From JADLGL01 sp963823045 (GTDB lineage Bacteria; Pseudomonadota; Alphaproteobacteria; Rhizobiales; Kaistiaceae): a DNA stretch of 64,000 nucleotides. Made by a program: the position numbers and the translations under genes. Positions 35,199 through 43,795 of this stretch are shown in pieces. The notes under the pieces are model-generated. The model did no database searches. It saw only the letters and a program-made list of their open reading frames with translations, and was not told the DNA's origin. The DNA lies in contig CAWGKA010000004.1 in the NCBI GenBank assembly GCA_963823045.1, positions 167,492 through 231,491 of the forward strand, given 5' to 3'. Positions within the stretch are counted from its first letter, which is position 1. The number at the start of each line of letters is the position of its first letter.

Positions 35199-35332
35199 GA
35201 TTCGCTTCAATGCCGCATGCCGGCGGCGCGGTTGGATTTCCTTAACCATGATTCTCAACCGGAAATTCACCGTGATGGGCGAGCTTGCCACGGATCAAGG
35301 CGCCCAAGGCCTTGGCTGTATCGCGTTGAATC
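35199..35332 (+). promoter_or_regulatory. ccrM upstream region with CtrA-like half-site and three GANTC sites
   Basis: The 163-base gap between the vWA gene and ccrM carries GATTC at 35199-35203 and 35250-35254 and GAATC at 35328-35332. The middle site directly follows TTAACCAT at 35242-35249, which matches the CtrA half-site described in Caulobacter. In Caulobacter, ccrM is activated by CtrA and its leader contains GANTC sites that reduce expression when methylated. At this base composition GANTC is expected about once per 300 bases, so three in 134 is high. Function here is inferred from these matches. Confidence 0.6.
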
Positions 35333-35345
35333 CGGGGCATATTTT

Positions 35346-36455
35346 ATGGCGAGCGAGAAGAGAAGAGCGGCCGCAGCGCCGCAGCGTCAAGACCGGATCA
35401 TCCGGGGAGACTGTGTCGCCGAGCTTGCCAAGCTCCCCGCGGGCTCCGTCGACCTCGTCTTTGCCGACCCGCCGTACAATCTTCAGCTCGAGGGCCGTCT
35501 GACGCGTCCGGACCAGTCCGAGGTCGATGGCGTCGACGATCAATGGGACCGCTTCGCCAGCTTCGAGGAGTATGACGCCTTCACCCGCGCCTGGCTGCTT
35601 GGCTGCCGCCGTGTCCTGAAGCCGGACGGCGCGCTGTGGGTCATCGGCTCCTATCACAACATCTTCCGTGTCGGCGCCATTCTGCAGGACCTCGGCTTCT
35701 GGATTCTCAACGACGTCATCTGGCGCAAGACAAACCCGATGCCGAATTTCCGCGGCCGCCGCTTCACCAATGCGCATGAGACGCTGATCTGGGCCGGACG
35801 CAGCGCCGAGGCGAACTATGCCTTCAATTATGACGCCCTCAAGGTCTTCAACGACGACCTGCAGATGCGCTCGGACTGGACCATCCCGCTCTGCACGGGG
35901 CAGGAGCGGCTGAAATCCGGCGGCCGCAAGGTTCACGCGACGCAGAAGCCCGAAGCGCTTCTTTATCGCGTTCTCCTCGCCTCGTCACAGCCGGGAGACG
36001 TCGTCCTCGACCCGTTCTTCGGCACCGGCACCAGCGGCGCGGTCGCCAGGAAGCTTGGCCGCCATTTCATCGGCATCGAGCGGGATCCGGACTATATCGC
36101 CGCCGCCGACGCGCGCATCGCCGAGATCGAGCCCATCGACCTCGCGGCCCTGGCAACGACACGCGGCAAGCGCGCCGAGCCCCGCGTTCCCTTCGGCAAT
36201 CTCCTCGAGGCTGGACTTCTCCGGCCGGGTGCCGTCCTCACCGACGCCAAGGCGCGGCATCAGGCGACGGTCCGCGCCGACGGATCGCTGGAGGCTGGCT
36301 CTGTCGTCGGTTCGATCCACCGCGTTGGCGCCGCGGTCCAAGGCCTCGACGCCTGCAATGGCTGGACCTTCTGGCACCATGAGCGCGACGGCGCCTTGGA
36401 GCCGATCGACGAACTCCGTACCATCATCCGCCGCGAGCTAGCAGCGGTCGCCTAA
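35346..36455 (+). CDS. ccrM: Cell cycle-regulated adenine-N6 methyltransferase CcrM (GANTC)
   Basis: 369 residues, beta-class amino-methyltransferase. Catalytic motif DPPY at residues 41-44, then the target region, and the SAM motif DPFFGTGTSGAVARKLGRHFIGIERD late in the sequence. The C-terminal 80-90 residues (FGNLLEAGLLRPGAVLTDAKARHQATVRADGS...) form the RAMA-type domain of CcrM. CcrM methylates GANTC near the end of replication in alphaproteobacteria and sets cell-cycle transcription. ATG 35346 begins MASEKRRAAAAPQRQDRIIRGDC. The stop shares CTAA with convergent mutY. Confidence 0.95.
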   Translation: MASEKRRAAAAPQRQDRIIRGDCVAELAKLPAGSVDLVFADPPYNLQLEGRLTRPDQSEVDGVDDQWDRFASFEEYDAFTRAWLLGCRRVLKPDGALWVIGSYHNIFRVGAILQDLGFWILNDVIWRKTNPMPNFRGRRFTNAHETLIWAGRSAEANYAFNYDALKVFNDDLQMRSDWTIPLCTGQERLKSGGRKVHATQKPEALLYRVLLASSQPGDVVLDPFFGTGTSGAVARKLGRHFIGIERDPDYIAAADARIAEIEPIDLAALATTRGKRAEPRVPFGNLLEAGLLRPGAVLTDAKARHQATVRADGSLEAGSVVGSIHRVGAAVQGLDACNGWTFWHHERDGALEPIDELRTIIRRELAAVA

Positions 36456-37699
36456 CGGTTCTTCTTTGTCGCGCCGGGAAGGGCGGCCTCGATCACCTTT
36501 TTCATCACGCTCGGCAGGGCTTCGCCAGGCAAATCGGCCGGCGATGACCACCAGCCGCCCTCCGGCGCTTCCGCCTTGGCGGGCGCTTCGCCGACCAACA
36601 CATCGAGTTCCAGCCGGAAATGCGTGAAGACGTGGACGACCTTGCCTTGGTTGCGCCAGGCGAGGTCGAGCGGCGCGCTTGCATGACCCCCACCCCGACT
36701 CTCCCCCACAAGGGGGGAGGGAGAAGCGGGGCCGGTCGCGGCCTTTGCCGATTCATCTCGCCCTTGTGGGGAGGGAGAAGTGGGGCCAGTCGCCATTGAT
36801 TCCCTTCCCCCTTGTGGGGAGGGGCTAGGGGAGGGGTCTTTATCGCTCCACGCGCTGCCGGGCACCTCCGCCATGCCGCCCAGCAGGCCCTTCGGCGGGC
36901 GCTTGCGCAGCAGAACAGCCCCGTCGGCACGGACCGCGACATAGGCGACGCCGTATCGCGTCGGCCGCGCCGCCTTCTCGGCCTTCACCGGAAACGCTTC
37001 CGGATCGGCGGCCGTCGCAAGGCAGATATCATTCAGCGGGCAAAGGGAGCAGGCCGGCCGCTTCGGCGTGCAGATCGTTGCGCCGAGATCCATCATCGCC
37101 TGTGCATAGTCGCCCGGGCGCTCCAGGGGCGTCAGTTCGGCTTGCCTGGCGCGGATCGCCGCCTTCGCTGCAGGCAGCGCTTCGCGCATGGCGAACAGTC
37201 GTGTGATCACGCGCTCGATATTGCCGTCGACTACCGGCTCCGGCCGGTCGAAGGCGATCGCCGCGATCGCCGCCGCCGTATAGGCGCCGATGCCCGGCAG
37301 GCCTTGCAGCGCCGCGGCGGTGTCAGGAAACACGCCGCCCATCTCGGCGACAGCCTCGGCTGCGGCCTTCAAGTTTCGCGCACGGCTGTAATAGCCGAGC
37401 CCGGCCCAGGCGCGCATGACGTCGTCGGTGTCGGCCTCGGCGAGGTAAGTGACCGTCGGCCAATGCACCAGGAACGTCTCGAAATAGGGCTTCACCGCCG
37501 CAACCGTGGTCTGCTGCAGCATCACCTCCGACAGCCAGACGCGATAGGGGTCCGGCCGCTCCCCGGCCGCGCGCTCTTTCGGCCCGACGCGCCAAGGCAA
37601 GCGTCGCGCATGGCGGTCGTACCAGGCAAGCAGCCTGGCTGCGATGTCGGAGGGTTCGGAGGTGCGCGTCCCGCTGCCCGTGGCCTCAGCCTGCCTCAC
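36452..37699 (-). CDS. mutY: A/G-specific adenine glycosylase MutY with repeat-derived insertion
   Basis: Removes adenine mispaired with 8-oxoguanine. 415 residues, 40-60 longer than usual. The catalytic half has ARRLPWR, WLSEVMLQQTTVAAVKPYFETFLVHWPT, the helix-hairpin-helix LQGLPGIGAYTAAAIAAIAF with Asp in EPVVDGNIERV, and the Fe-S cysteines CTPKRPACSLCPLNDIC. The C-terminal NUDIX-like domain (LLGGMAEVPGSAW ... VVHVFTHFRLELDVLVG) is split by about 50 residues rich in Pro, Ser and Gly, encoded by a palindromic repeat at 36687-36836. The start is GTG 37699, overlapping the smc stop by 14 bases. Confidence 0.93.
   Translation of the reverse strand: MRQAEATGSGTRTSEPSDIAARLLAWYDRHARRLPWRVGPKERAAGERPDPYRVWLSEVMLQQTTVAAVKPYFETFLVHWPTVTYLAEADTDDVMRAWAGLGYYSRARNLKAAAEAVAEMGGVFPDTAAALQGLPGIGAYTAAAIAAIAFDRPEPVVDGNIERVITRLFAMREALPAAKAAIRARQAELTPLERPGDYAQAMMDLGATICTPKRPACSLCPLNDICLATAADPEAFPVKAEKAARPTRYGVAYVAVRADGAVLLRKRPPKGLLGGMAEVPGSAWSDKDPSPSPSPQGGRESMATGPTSPSPQGRDESAKAATGPASPSPLVGESRGGGHASAPLDLAWRNQGKVVHVFTHFRLELDVLVGEAPAKAEAPEGGWWSSPADLPGEALPSVMKKVIEAALPGATKKNR
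36687..36836 (+). repeat. Palindromic repeat inserted in frame within mutY
   Basis: The two ends are inverted copies of about 35 bases: the left contains CTCCCCCACAAGGGGGGAGG and the right, reversed, CTCCCCACAAGGGGGAAGG. Inside are two direct copies of a 54-base unit (GAGGGAGAAG at 36717-36726 and 36771-36780, continuing GGGGCC.GTCGC). 54 bases is 18 codons, so the mutY frame is preserved. In protein terms the repeats read ATGPTSPSPQG and ATGPASPSPLVG. The style matches the GGGGAGG-type repeats at 54409 and 60637. Confidence 0.75.
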
Positions 37700-40600
37700 G
37701 GAATTGCTCGGCGGTTTCGAGGTCGACCGAAACGAGTGTGGAGACGCCGCGCTCGGTCATGGTCACGCCGAACAATCGGTTCATCCGCGCCATGGTGATC
37801 GGATTGTGCGTGATCACCAGGAAGCGCGTGCCGGTCTCCTTGGTGATCTCGTCGAGCAGCGCGCAGAGCCGCTCGACATTGGCGTCGTCGAGCGGCGCGT
37901 CGACCTCGTCGAGGACGCAGATCGGCGCCGGGTTGGTGAGGAACACGGCGAAGACGAGCGACAGGGCGGTCAGCGCCTGCTCGCCGCCGGAGAGGAGCGT
38001 CATCGCCTGGGGCTTCTTGCCCGGCGGCTTGGCGATGACTTCGAGACCGGCTTCCAGCGGATCGTCGGAGCCAACGAGCTTCAGTTCCGCCGTGCCGCCG
38101 CCGAAGAGGTGGACGAACAGGCGCTGGAACTGCGTGTTCACGCTGTCGAAGGCGGCGATCAGCCTTTCGCGTCCCTCGCGATTGAGGTTGCCGATACCCT
38201 GCCGAAGCTTGGTGATGGCGGCGACGAGATCATCGCGCTCGGCGATCATCGCGTCGCGGCGCTCGGTCAGTTCGTCCGCTTCGCGGTCGGCTTGCAAGTT
38301 CACACCGCCGAGCCGCTCGCGCTCCTGCTTCAGCCGCTCCAGCCGCGCCTCAATCTGATCGAGTGCCGGCTGCGCGTCTTCGGCAAGGCCCGCGACTTCG
38401 GCGGCTTCATGCGGCTCGCATTGTAGCGTCTCGCGGATGCGGTCGCCGATCTCGCCGATGCGCTCCTTGGCGCCGGTCAGGCGTTCCTCCAGGCGGCCGC
38501 GCTGCTCGCGCGCCGCCGAGAGGCGCTGATTGGCCTCGGTCGCCGCCTTGTCGGCCTCAGCAAGCGCGCGTTCGGCCTCGGCGAGGGCGTCGCCGGCCTC
38601 GGCGAAGGTCGCCTCGGCGTCGCTCATCTTCTCGAGCAAGACATTGCGTTGCGCCGCGATCGCGTCGGGCCGCGCCATCAGAGCGTTGCGCTGCTCTTCG
38701 GTTTCCTCGCGGCGCGCGGCGTTTGCGGCGATCTGGTTCTCCGCCTGACTCCGCCGCTGCATCCACGCCTGTTCCTCGCGCGCGATGGCGGCGATGCGGT
38801 CGGCGCGGTGCTGATGCGCGCGGTCGATCTCGCCGACTTTCATACGCGCGTCGGCCACGGCGTTACGATCGGCGGCCATCTTCTCGCGGAGGGCTGCCAT
38901 CGGCGCCTCAACGGCAGCCGGCGTTGCCATCTGCTCCAGCGCGGCCTTGGCGGCGGCGTGACTGGTCGCCAGTTCTTCAAGGTCACGCGTCAGCCGCGTC
39001 TCGGACTCTGCGAGCGTCGCCAGTCGCGTGGCGATGCCGGTCTGCTTCCGCTCCGCATTGATCATTTCATCACGTGCGCGATTGAGCATGGCCTGAGACG
39101 TGCGGCGGGCCTCGCGCTTGGCAGCCTCTTCCTGCGCCGCGGCCGCAGCAGCCTGACGCGTGGCGGCAACCTGGTCCCGTGCCTCCGCCACCACGGCGCG
39201 GTGTTGTTCCGTCTTCAACACGAGTTCGGCAAGGCGCCGGCGTCCGGTCAGGCGCTCGGCCGCCTTCTTCCGAGACGCCGCGGTCGCCACCAGCCCGTCC
39301 CAGCGCCAGAGGTCGCCTTCGCGGCTCACCAGCGTCTGGCCGGGCTTCAGCAGGGGCTGAAGCCGCGCACCATCGGCGGCATCGACCATGCCGGTCTGAG
39401 CCAGACGTCGCGCCAGCACGGCGGGTCCGTCGATCAGGTCGGACAGCGGTACGACGCCCGCGGGCAGAGGCGCATCGCCGACTTCCTCGACCCGGCGCCA
39501 GAAGGCCGGGTCTGTGCTGTTGGTGGAAAGGTCGAGTTCGTCTGTAAGCACGGCGGCGAGTGCCGTCTCAGCGCCGTCGCGACCGTCGATCGCCTCGATG
39601 AGCGGTGATTTGACGTCGCTTGCCGGCAGCAGCGAGCGCAGCGCCGCGGCCTCCAATTCCATGCGTGCCAATGTTGCCTCGGCTTCGGAGAGTCTGGCTT
39701 GCGCTGCGTTGACTTTCTCGCGCGCCGCGCCGGTTTCGCCTTCCGCCGCCGTGGCCGCTTCTTCGGCTCCAGCGAGCGCGGTCTCGACCTCCGCGAGCGC
39801 CGCCGCGGCCGTTTCAAGCCGCCGGCTCGCTTCATCGTTCGAGAGGCCCGTGCGTTCCTCGGCAATCTTTGCCTGCTCGGCGCGCAGCCGCTCCTCGCGG
39901 CGGGCGATGTCTTCGATGTCCTTCTCGGCCCGTGACCGACGCGCCCTGAGGTCGGCGAGGGCACCGTTGGCTTCGCCCATCAGCCGCTCGCTCTCGCCTA
40001 GCGCGCGCTCGGCGCGCTCCAGACGGTCGGCGGCCTCAGCGCGCGCTTCGTCGTGGCCGGCGCTCTCGGCTTCGATCGTGGCGCGCTCCTCCGCGTGCCG
40101 CGCCAGCGTCTCGGTGCTGTCGGTGAGGAGCGCCTGCTCGCGTTCAAGATCGGCGGCAAGCTGTTCGAGGCGGCGGCTCAGATCGGCGATCTGATCGCGC
40201 GCCGCCTTCTCCTCGGCGTCGAGCTTCTCGCCTTCGAGGCGGATGCGCTGCACCGCGGCGCTCGCCGAGGCCGCTTGATCGCGCAGAGCCGGCGTAATCT
40301 CACCTGCCGCGGCCTGATCGCGCGCCGCTTTGGCGTGCTGTTCGGCGCGGTCAGTCACGGCCCGCGTCGCATCTGCCAGTTCCTGCTCGGCCACGGCAAG
40401 CGCCTCGGACGCCGTGCGCAGCCGCAGGGCAAGGGCCATCGCCTCGGCTTTGCGGATCTCGCCCGACAGATTGCGGTAGCGCACCGCCTGCCGCGCCTGA
40501 CGACGCAGGCCTTCGAGCTGGCGCTCGATTTCCGTCAGAACGTCCTCAAGGCGCTCCAGGTTCTGTTCCGCGCCCTTGAGGCGAAGCTCCGCCTCATGGC

Positions 40601-41129
40601 GGCGGCCGAACAGGCCGTGGATGCCGGCGGCCTCTTCGAGGATGCCGCGCCGCGCCTCGGGCTTGGCCGAGATCAGCGAACCGACGCGGCCCTGTCCGAC
40701 GATCGCCGCCGAATGCGCGCCGATCGACGCGTCGGCGAAGAGCAACTGCACGTCGCGGGCGCGCACCTCGCGGCCATTGATGCGGTAGGAGGAACCCGCT
40801 TCGCGCTCGATGCGGCGAGACACGTCGATCGTATCGTTCTCGTTGAACGCGATCGGCGCGGTGCGGTCGGCATTGTCGAGCACAAGGGAAACCTCGGCCG
40901 AGTTCCGCGCCGGCCGCGTAACGCTGCCGGAGAAGATCACGTCCTCCATGCCGGAGCCGCGCATGGCCTTGTAGGAGTTCTCGCCCATCACCCATTGCAG
41001 GGCCTCGACGAGGTTCGACTTGCCGCAGCCATTCGGACCGACGACGCCGGTAAGGCCAGCCTCGATCGGCACTTCGGTCGGTTCGACGAAGGACTTGAAG
41101 CCGGTCAGGCGGAAGCGGGAGAATTTCAC
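37686..41129 (-). CDS. smc: Chromosome segregation protein SMC
   Basis: 1147 residues: N-terminal ATPase half with Walker A GPNGCGKSNLVEALQWVMGE (residues 31-38), two long Ala/Glu/Arg-rich coiled coils, a hinge around residues 480-620 (SPLIEAIDGRDGAETALAAVLTDEL...), and the C-terminal half with signature LSGGEQALTALSLVFAVFL and Walker B PICVLDEVDAPLDDANVERL. It entraps DNA for chromosome organisation together with ScpA and ScpB, which are not in the window. The start is GTG 41129. It is nine bases after the DsbA-like gene and overlaps mutY. Confidence 0.97.
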   Translation of the reverse strand: MKFSRFRLTGFKSFVEPTEVPIEAGLTGVVGPNGCGKSNLVEALQWVMGENSYKAMRGSGMEDVIFSGSVTRPARNSAEVSLVLDNADRTAPIAFNENDTIDVSRRIEREAGSSYRINGREVRARDVQLLFADASIGAHSAAIVGQGRVGSLISAKPEARRGILEEAAGIHGLFGRRHEAELRLKGAEQNLERLEDVLTEIERQLEGLRRQARQAVRYRNLSGEIRKAEAMALALRLRTASEALAVAEQELADATRAVTDRAEQHAKAARDQAAAGEITPALRDQAASASAAVQRIRLEGEKLDAEEKAARDQIADLSRRLEQLAADLEREQALLTDSTETLARHAEERATIEAESAGHDEARAEAADRLERAERALGESERLMGEANGALADLRARRSRAEKDIEDIARREERLRAEQAKIAEERTGLSNDEASRRLETAAAALAEVETALAGAEEAATAAEGETGAAREKVNAAQARLSEAEATLARMELEAAALRSLLPASDVKSPLIEAIDGRDGAETALAAVLTDELDLSTNSTDPAFWRRVEEVGDAPLPAGVVPLSDLIDGPAVLARRLAQTGMVDAADGARLQPLLKPGQTLVSREGDLWRWDGLVATAASRKKAAERLTGRRRLAELVLKTEQHRAVVAEARDQVAATRQAAAAAAQEEAAKREARRTSQAMLNRARDEMINAERKQTGIATRLATLAESETRLTRDLEELATSHAAAKAALEQMATPAAVEAPMAALREKMAADRNAVADARMKVGEIDRAHQHRADRIAAIAREEQAWMQRRSQAENQIAANAARREETEEQRNALMARPDAIAAQRNVLLEKMSDAEATFAEAGDALAEAERALAEADKAATEANQRLSAAREQRGRLEERLTGAKERIGEIGDRIRETLQCEPHEAAEVAGLAEDAQPALDQIEARLERLKQERERLGGVNLQADREADELTERRDAMIAERDDLVAAITKLRQGIGNLNREGRERLIAAFDSVNTQFQRLFVHLFGGGTAELKLVGSDDPLEAGLEVIAKPPGKKPQAMTLLSGGEQALTALSLVFAVFLTNPAPICVLDEVDAPLDDANVERLCALLDEITKETGTRFLVITHNPITMARMNRLFGVTMTERGVSTLVSVDLETAEQFREAG

Positions 41130-41138
41130 CGGCGGCCC

Positions 41139-41783
41139 CTAGCCGGCGCGCGCCGCCTCGATGGCAGCACGCAACTGCTCCAGGCTGAGTTCGCCCAGAT
41201 ACTTCTTGCCGTTGATGAAGAACGTCGGCGTAGCATCAACCCCAAGCCCGAATGCGTAATTTTGGACCGTGGTGACGTTGTCGAGAAGTTCCTGATTCGA
41301 CAAGCATGCATCAAAACTATCCCGCGTAAAACCGGCCTGCTGAACCTCCCCGAACAAGGTGTCGAGGAATGCATCGGGAGCAGCGAGCGCCCAGTCGTTC
41401 TGGGTGTCGAACAAATGGCCGACGAGGGAATAGAAGCCGTTGTCGCCTGGCGCGCAGCGCGCGAGCATGATTGCGGCCATCGCGCGCTCGTTGAGCGGGA
41501 ACTCGCGCAGGGCGAAACGCACTTCGCCGGTGTCGACGAATTCCGAAACGAAATCGCTGAACACGTCCTCGTGGAAAGCAGCGCAATGTGGGCAGTTCAG
41601 CGACGCATATTCGATGATCGTCACCGGGGCGTCGGCGTTGCCCAGCCACTCGTCGGCGAGCGGCTGCGGCGCCATCAACTGGTCGACGGAGACCGTATCG
41701 GAGGCGTCGTCTTTCGAGCCGCCGCAGCCGGCAAGCAGCAGAGCCGGCAGCAGCGCTGCAATGGCGAGGAAACGGGACTTCAT
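41139..41783 (-). CDS. DsbA-family thiol:disulfide oxidoreductase, lipoprotein, copy 1
   Basis: 214 residues. A lipoprotein signal with lipobox LLAGC (Cys about residue 19) anchors it. The thioredoxin fold has active site SLNCPHCAAFHEDVF and the cis-proline loop VDATPTFFINGKKYLG. It resembles the DsbA/BdbD-like FrnE-type group that oxidises or isomerises periplasmic thiols. It is paralogous to the gene immediately upstream and lies directly ahead of smc, a linkage frequent in Rhizobiales. Confidence 0.9.
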   Translation of the reverse strand: MKSRFLAIAALLPALLLAGCGGSKDDASDTVSVDQLMAPQPLADEWLGNADAPVTIIEYASLNCPHCAAFHEDVFSDFVSEFVDTGEVRFALREFPLNERAMAAIMLARCAPGDNGFYSLVGHLFDTQNDWALAAPDAFLDTLFGEVQQAGFTRDSFDACLSNQELLDNVTTVQNYAFGLGVDATPTFFINGKKYLGELSLEQLRAAIEAARAG

Positions 41784-41841
41784 TGCTTGGCCTGAGCTGT
41801 AGCGGCAACGGGCGGCGCTACGCCGCCCGCCGCCTGCAGTG

Positions 41842-42552
41842 CTAAGGTGCCGGGGTCGCTGGCGCTGCCGTCGATGCGGCGGACGCCGGGGCGGCCGTCG
41901 AGGCCGGGAGCAGCGGCTGGATCGCCCGATCCATCTGCTCCAGCGTCATCTCGCCGACATAGCGGGTGCCGTTGATGAAGAAGGTCGGCGTCCCGTTCAC
42001 GCCAAGGTCGATGGCGTAATTGTAGTTGGCGTAGACGGCATCCATCACATCCTGATTGTTCAGGCATGCGTTGAAGGCGTCGGCGCTGATGCCGACCTGC
42101 AGGGCCAGCTGCTGCAGCGGCGCGATCGGCTGTTCGACGCCCGCCCAGCTGGACTGCTGAGCAAACAGAAGCGCGATCAGCGCGAAATAGCCGGTTTCGC
42201 CCGGGGCGCAGCGGGTCAGCATGAAGGCGGCGGCCGACAGCGGATAGTTCGGCGGGTCGATCGGGAATTCGCGCATTGTGTAGCGCACGAGGCCGGTGTC
42301 GACATATTTGGCGACAAAGGCGTCGAACACGGTGTTGGCGAAGGCGGCGCAATGCGGACAGGTCATCGATGCGTATTCGATGATCGTCACCGGGGCATCG
42401 GGGCTGCCGAGCCAGACGTCCGGGAAAGCTCCCTCCGGAAGCGTCATCAGCCGGTCCAAGGACACGGTTGAATCCTGCGCCTGGGCGGGCGAGCCGAAGC
42501 TCGCTGCGGCGGAGACAAGTGCGACGGCGATCAGTCGCGAGATGTTTCGCAT
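41842..42552 (-). CDS. DsbA-family thiol:disulfide oxidoreductase, copy 2
   Basis: About 236 residues with a cleavable signal (cleavage near SPAQAQD), unlike the lipid-anchored copy downstream. Active site SMTCPHCAAFANTVFDAF; cis-proline loop NGTPTFFINGTRYVGEMTLEQM. The last 20-25 residues are low-complexity Ala/Pro/Ser/Thr (PASTAAPASAASTAAPATPAP). The ATG at 42552 begins MRNISRLIAVAL, but GGAGG at 42573-42577 is better placed for the in-frame TTG at 42564, which would add four residues. 58 bases separate it from copy 1. Confidence 0.9.
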   Translation of the reverse strand: MRNISRLIAVALVSAAASFGSPAQAQDSTVSLDRLMTLPEGAFPDVWLGSPDAPVTIIEYASMTCPHCAAFANTVFDAFVAKYVDTGLVRYTMREFPIDPPNYPLSAAAFMLTRCAPGETGYFALIALLFAQQSSWAGVEQPIAPLQQLALQVGISADAFNACLNNQDVMDAVYANYNYAIDLGVNGTPTFFINGTRYVGEMTLEQMDRAIQPLLPASTAAPASAASTAAPATPAP

Positions 42553-42671
42553 AGGCAAGGGCAAGTCAAAGTCCTCCGACAACAGGTTCAGTACGTCGCG
42601 TCCCCCCGTCAGTCTGCCCCAGAAGGTCCAGATTCGACAAAGGAATTGTGGCGACAGTTAAGGTGGGGCGT

Positions 42672-43163
42672 TCACTCCCTCGCGAGGCTTTCCCGGGCAA
42701 TCGCTGTTCCCAGCCGCGTCAGCGCCGCGCGAAGACCGTCGCTTTCGACATCGGCGACCGATGCCGCGACCGCCTGCTTCTCTTCCTCCGGCAGCGCCGG
42801 CAGTTCCTTCTTCTTCGTTTGCGCCGCGGATTCAATCGGTCGCTGCACGATGCGCAACTGTGTCACGGCATTGTAGCCGAGGAAGGAATTGACCCTGGCG
42901 ATGAACTGATCGGTCTCGTGCTGCAGCAGCACGGCGCTGGGGCCGGCAACGCGAACCGTCAGCACGGCGCCGCCTGCGCCATCGCGCGGCCATTTCAGTT
43001 TCTCGGGTTGCGTCACCGCGGCGTAGCGCGGGCCGGCGACCTCGTCCCAGGCCGCAACGAGGTCGGCCTTGGCGAAGCCACGCTTCGCCGCGACGGGCCC
43101 AAGCACCTTCGCCGCCAGTCGGGCGAAGGGCACCGGGCCATATGCTTTGCCGGTGGCGCTCAT
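42672..43163 (-). CDS. DUF721 (DciA-like) protein
   Basis: 163 residues. The DUF721 core is KRGFAKADLVAAWDEVAGPRYAAVTQPEKLKWPRDGAGGAVLTVRVAGPSAVLLQHETDQFIARVNSFLGYNAVTQLRIVQ. DUF721 includes DciA, which operates the replicative helicase in bacteria lacking DnaC, but many members are uncharacterised. The C-terminal tail is charged (KKKELPALPEEEKQAV). The ATG at 43163 is chosen at MSATGKAYGPVPFARLA; the frame is open to 43295. Divergent from the atp operon. Confidence 0.85.
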   Translation of the reverse strand: MSATGKAYGPVPFARLAAKVLGPVAAKRGFAKADLVAAWDEVAGPRYAAVTQPEKLKWPRDGAGGAVLTVRVAGPSAVLLQHETDQFIARVNSFLGYNAVTQLRIVQRPIESAAQTKKKELPALPEEEKQAVAASVADVESDGLRAALTRLGTAIARESLARE

Positions 43164-43285
43164 GCGCGACCTTGTGCCACGTTGCCGCCACTGGCGGAAG
43201 GGGCGCGTCCTTCGGGGCGATGATCGGCGAAAAAATATAAGCAACAACAATAAGATACGGCGCTTGGAACAATGGTGGCGATTTC

Positions 43286-43314
43286 TTGACACCATTCAGA
43301 CGCGTCACTATTGT
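43286..43314 (+). promoter_or_regulatory. Sigma-70 promoter of the atp operon
   Basis: TTGACA at 43286-43291 is a perfect -35 hexamer; exactly 17 bases later TATTGT (43309-43314) matches four of six -10 positions. Transcription would begin near 43321, giving a leader of about 67 bases before the atpI ATG at 43388. The 224-base divergent region also holds an A/T-rich stretch (43231-43257), likely serving the minus-strand DUF721 gene. Confidence 0.65.
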
Positions 43315-43387
43315 GCGCCCGGTTTTCGGCGGGTTTGGGCGCGTTTTTCTTTCGCTTCCGGGGCTCAGAAACAACGGCAAAAAGCCG

Positions 43388-43777
43388 ATGCATGATGAAC
43401 CCGAAGACGATGGCGGACGCCCGGAGACGGCGGCAACTGACGATGACGCCAAGCTTGGCGCGCGCCTCAACTCTCTGAGTGAGAGGCTGGCGGCCAGACG
43501 GGTCGAGTCGGTCGACAAGGACCGGGCTGGGGAGAACCCCGACAGACGCGCCTATGGTATGGCTCTGCGTCTGGCCACGGACATTGTCGCCGCGGTACTC
43601 GTCGGTGGAGCGATCGGCTGGTTCGTCGATTGGTGGCTTGGCACGTCGCCGTGGGGGCTGATTGTGCTTTTGTTGCTTGGCTTCGCCGCAGGCATGATGA
43701 ATGCCTTGCGCGGCGCCGGAATGATAAAAGAATCCCCGACGCGCTTGGGCGACGTCGGCAAGAATGACGAGAACTGA
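43388..43777 (+). CDS. atpI: ATP synthase protein I (AtpI/AtpZ family)
   Basis: 129 residues: a charged N-terminal half (HDEPEDDGGRPETAATDDDAKLGARLNSLSERLAARR) and two transmembrane helices (MALRLATDIVAAVLVGGAIGWFVDWWLG and PWGLIVLLLLGFAAGMMNALR). The AtpI family helps assemble the c-ring of Fo. The ATG at 43388 (MHDEPEDDGG) is chosen; the frame is open to 43286, within the promoter. 18 bases precede atpB. Confidence 0.9.
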   Translation: MHDEPEDDGGRPETAATDDDAKLGARLNSLSERLAARRVESVDKDRAGENPDRRAYGMALRLATDIVAAVLVGGAIGWFVDWWLGTSPWGLIVLLLLGFAAGMMNALRGAGMIKESPTRLGDVGKNDEN

Positions 43778-43795
43778 GGGCGGGACGGAAATAGC

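Noticed and set aside
33242..35245. 667-codon open frame antisense to the vWA gene
   Set aside because: It is a GC-rich shadow frame: the translation has no recognisable domain, while the minus strand encodes a signal peptide, vWA domain and regular repeats.
36717..36797. Two-unit direct repeat in mutY as a CRISPR fragment
   Set aside because: Only two 54-base units occur, they are coding and in frame, and they lie inside a larger inverted repeat.
37644..38426. 260-codon plus-strand frame over the 3' end of smc
   Set aside because: Antisense shadow of the conserved SMC ATPase domain with no domain of its own.
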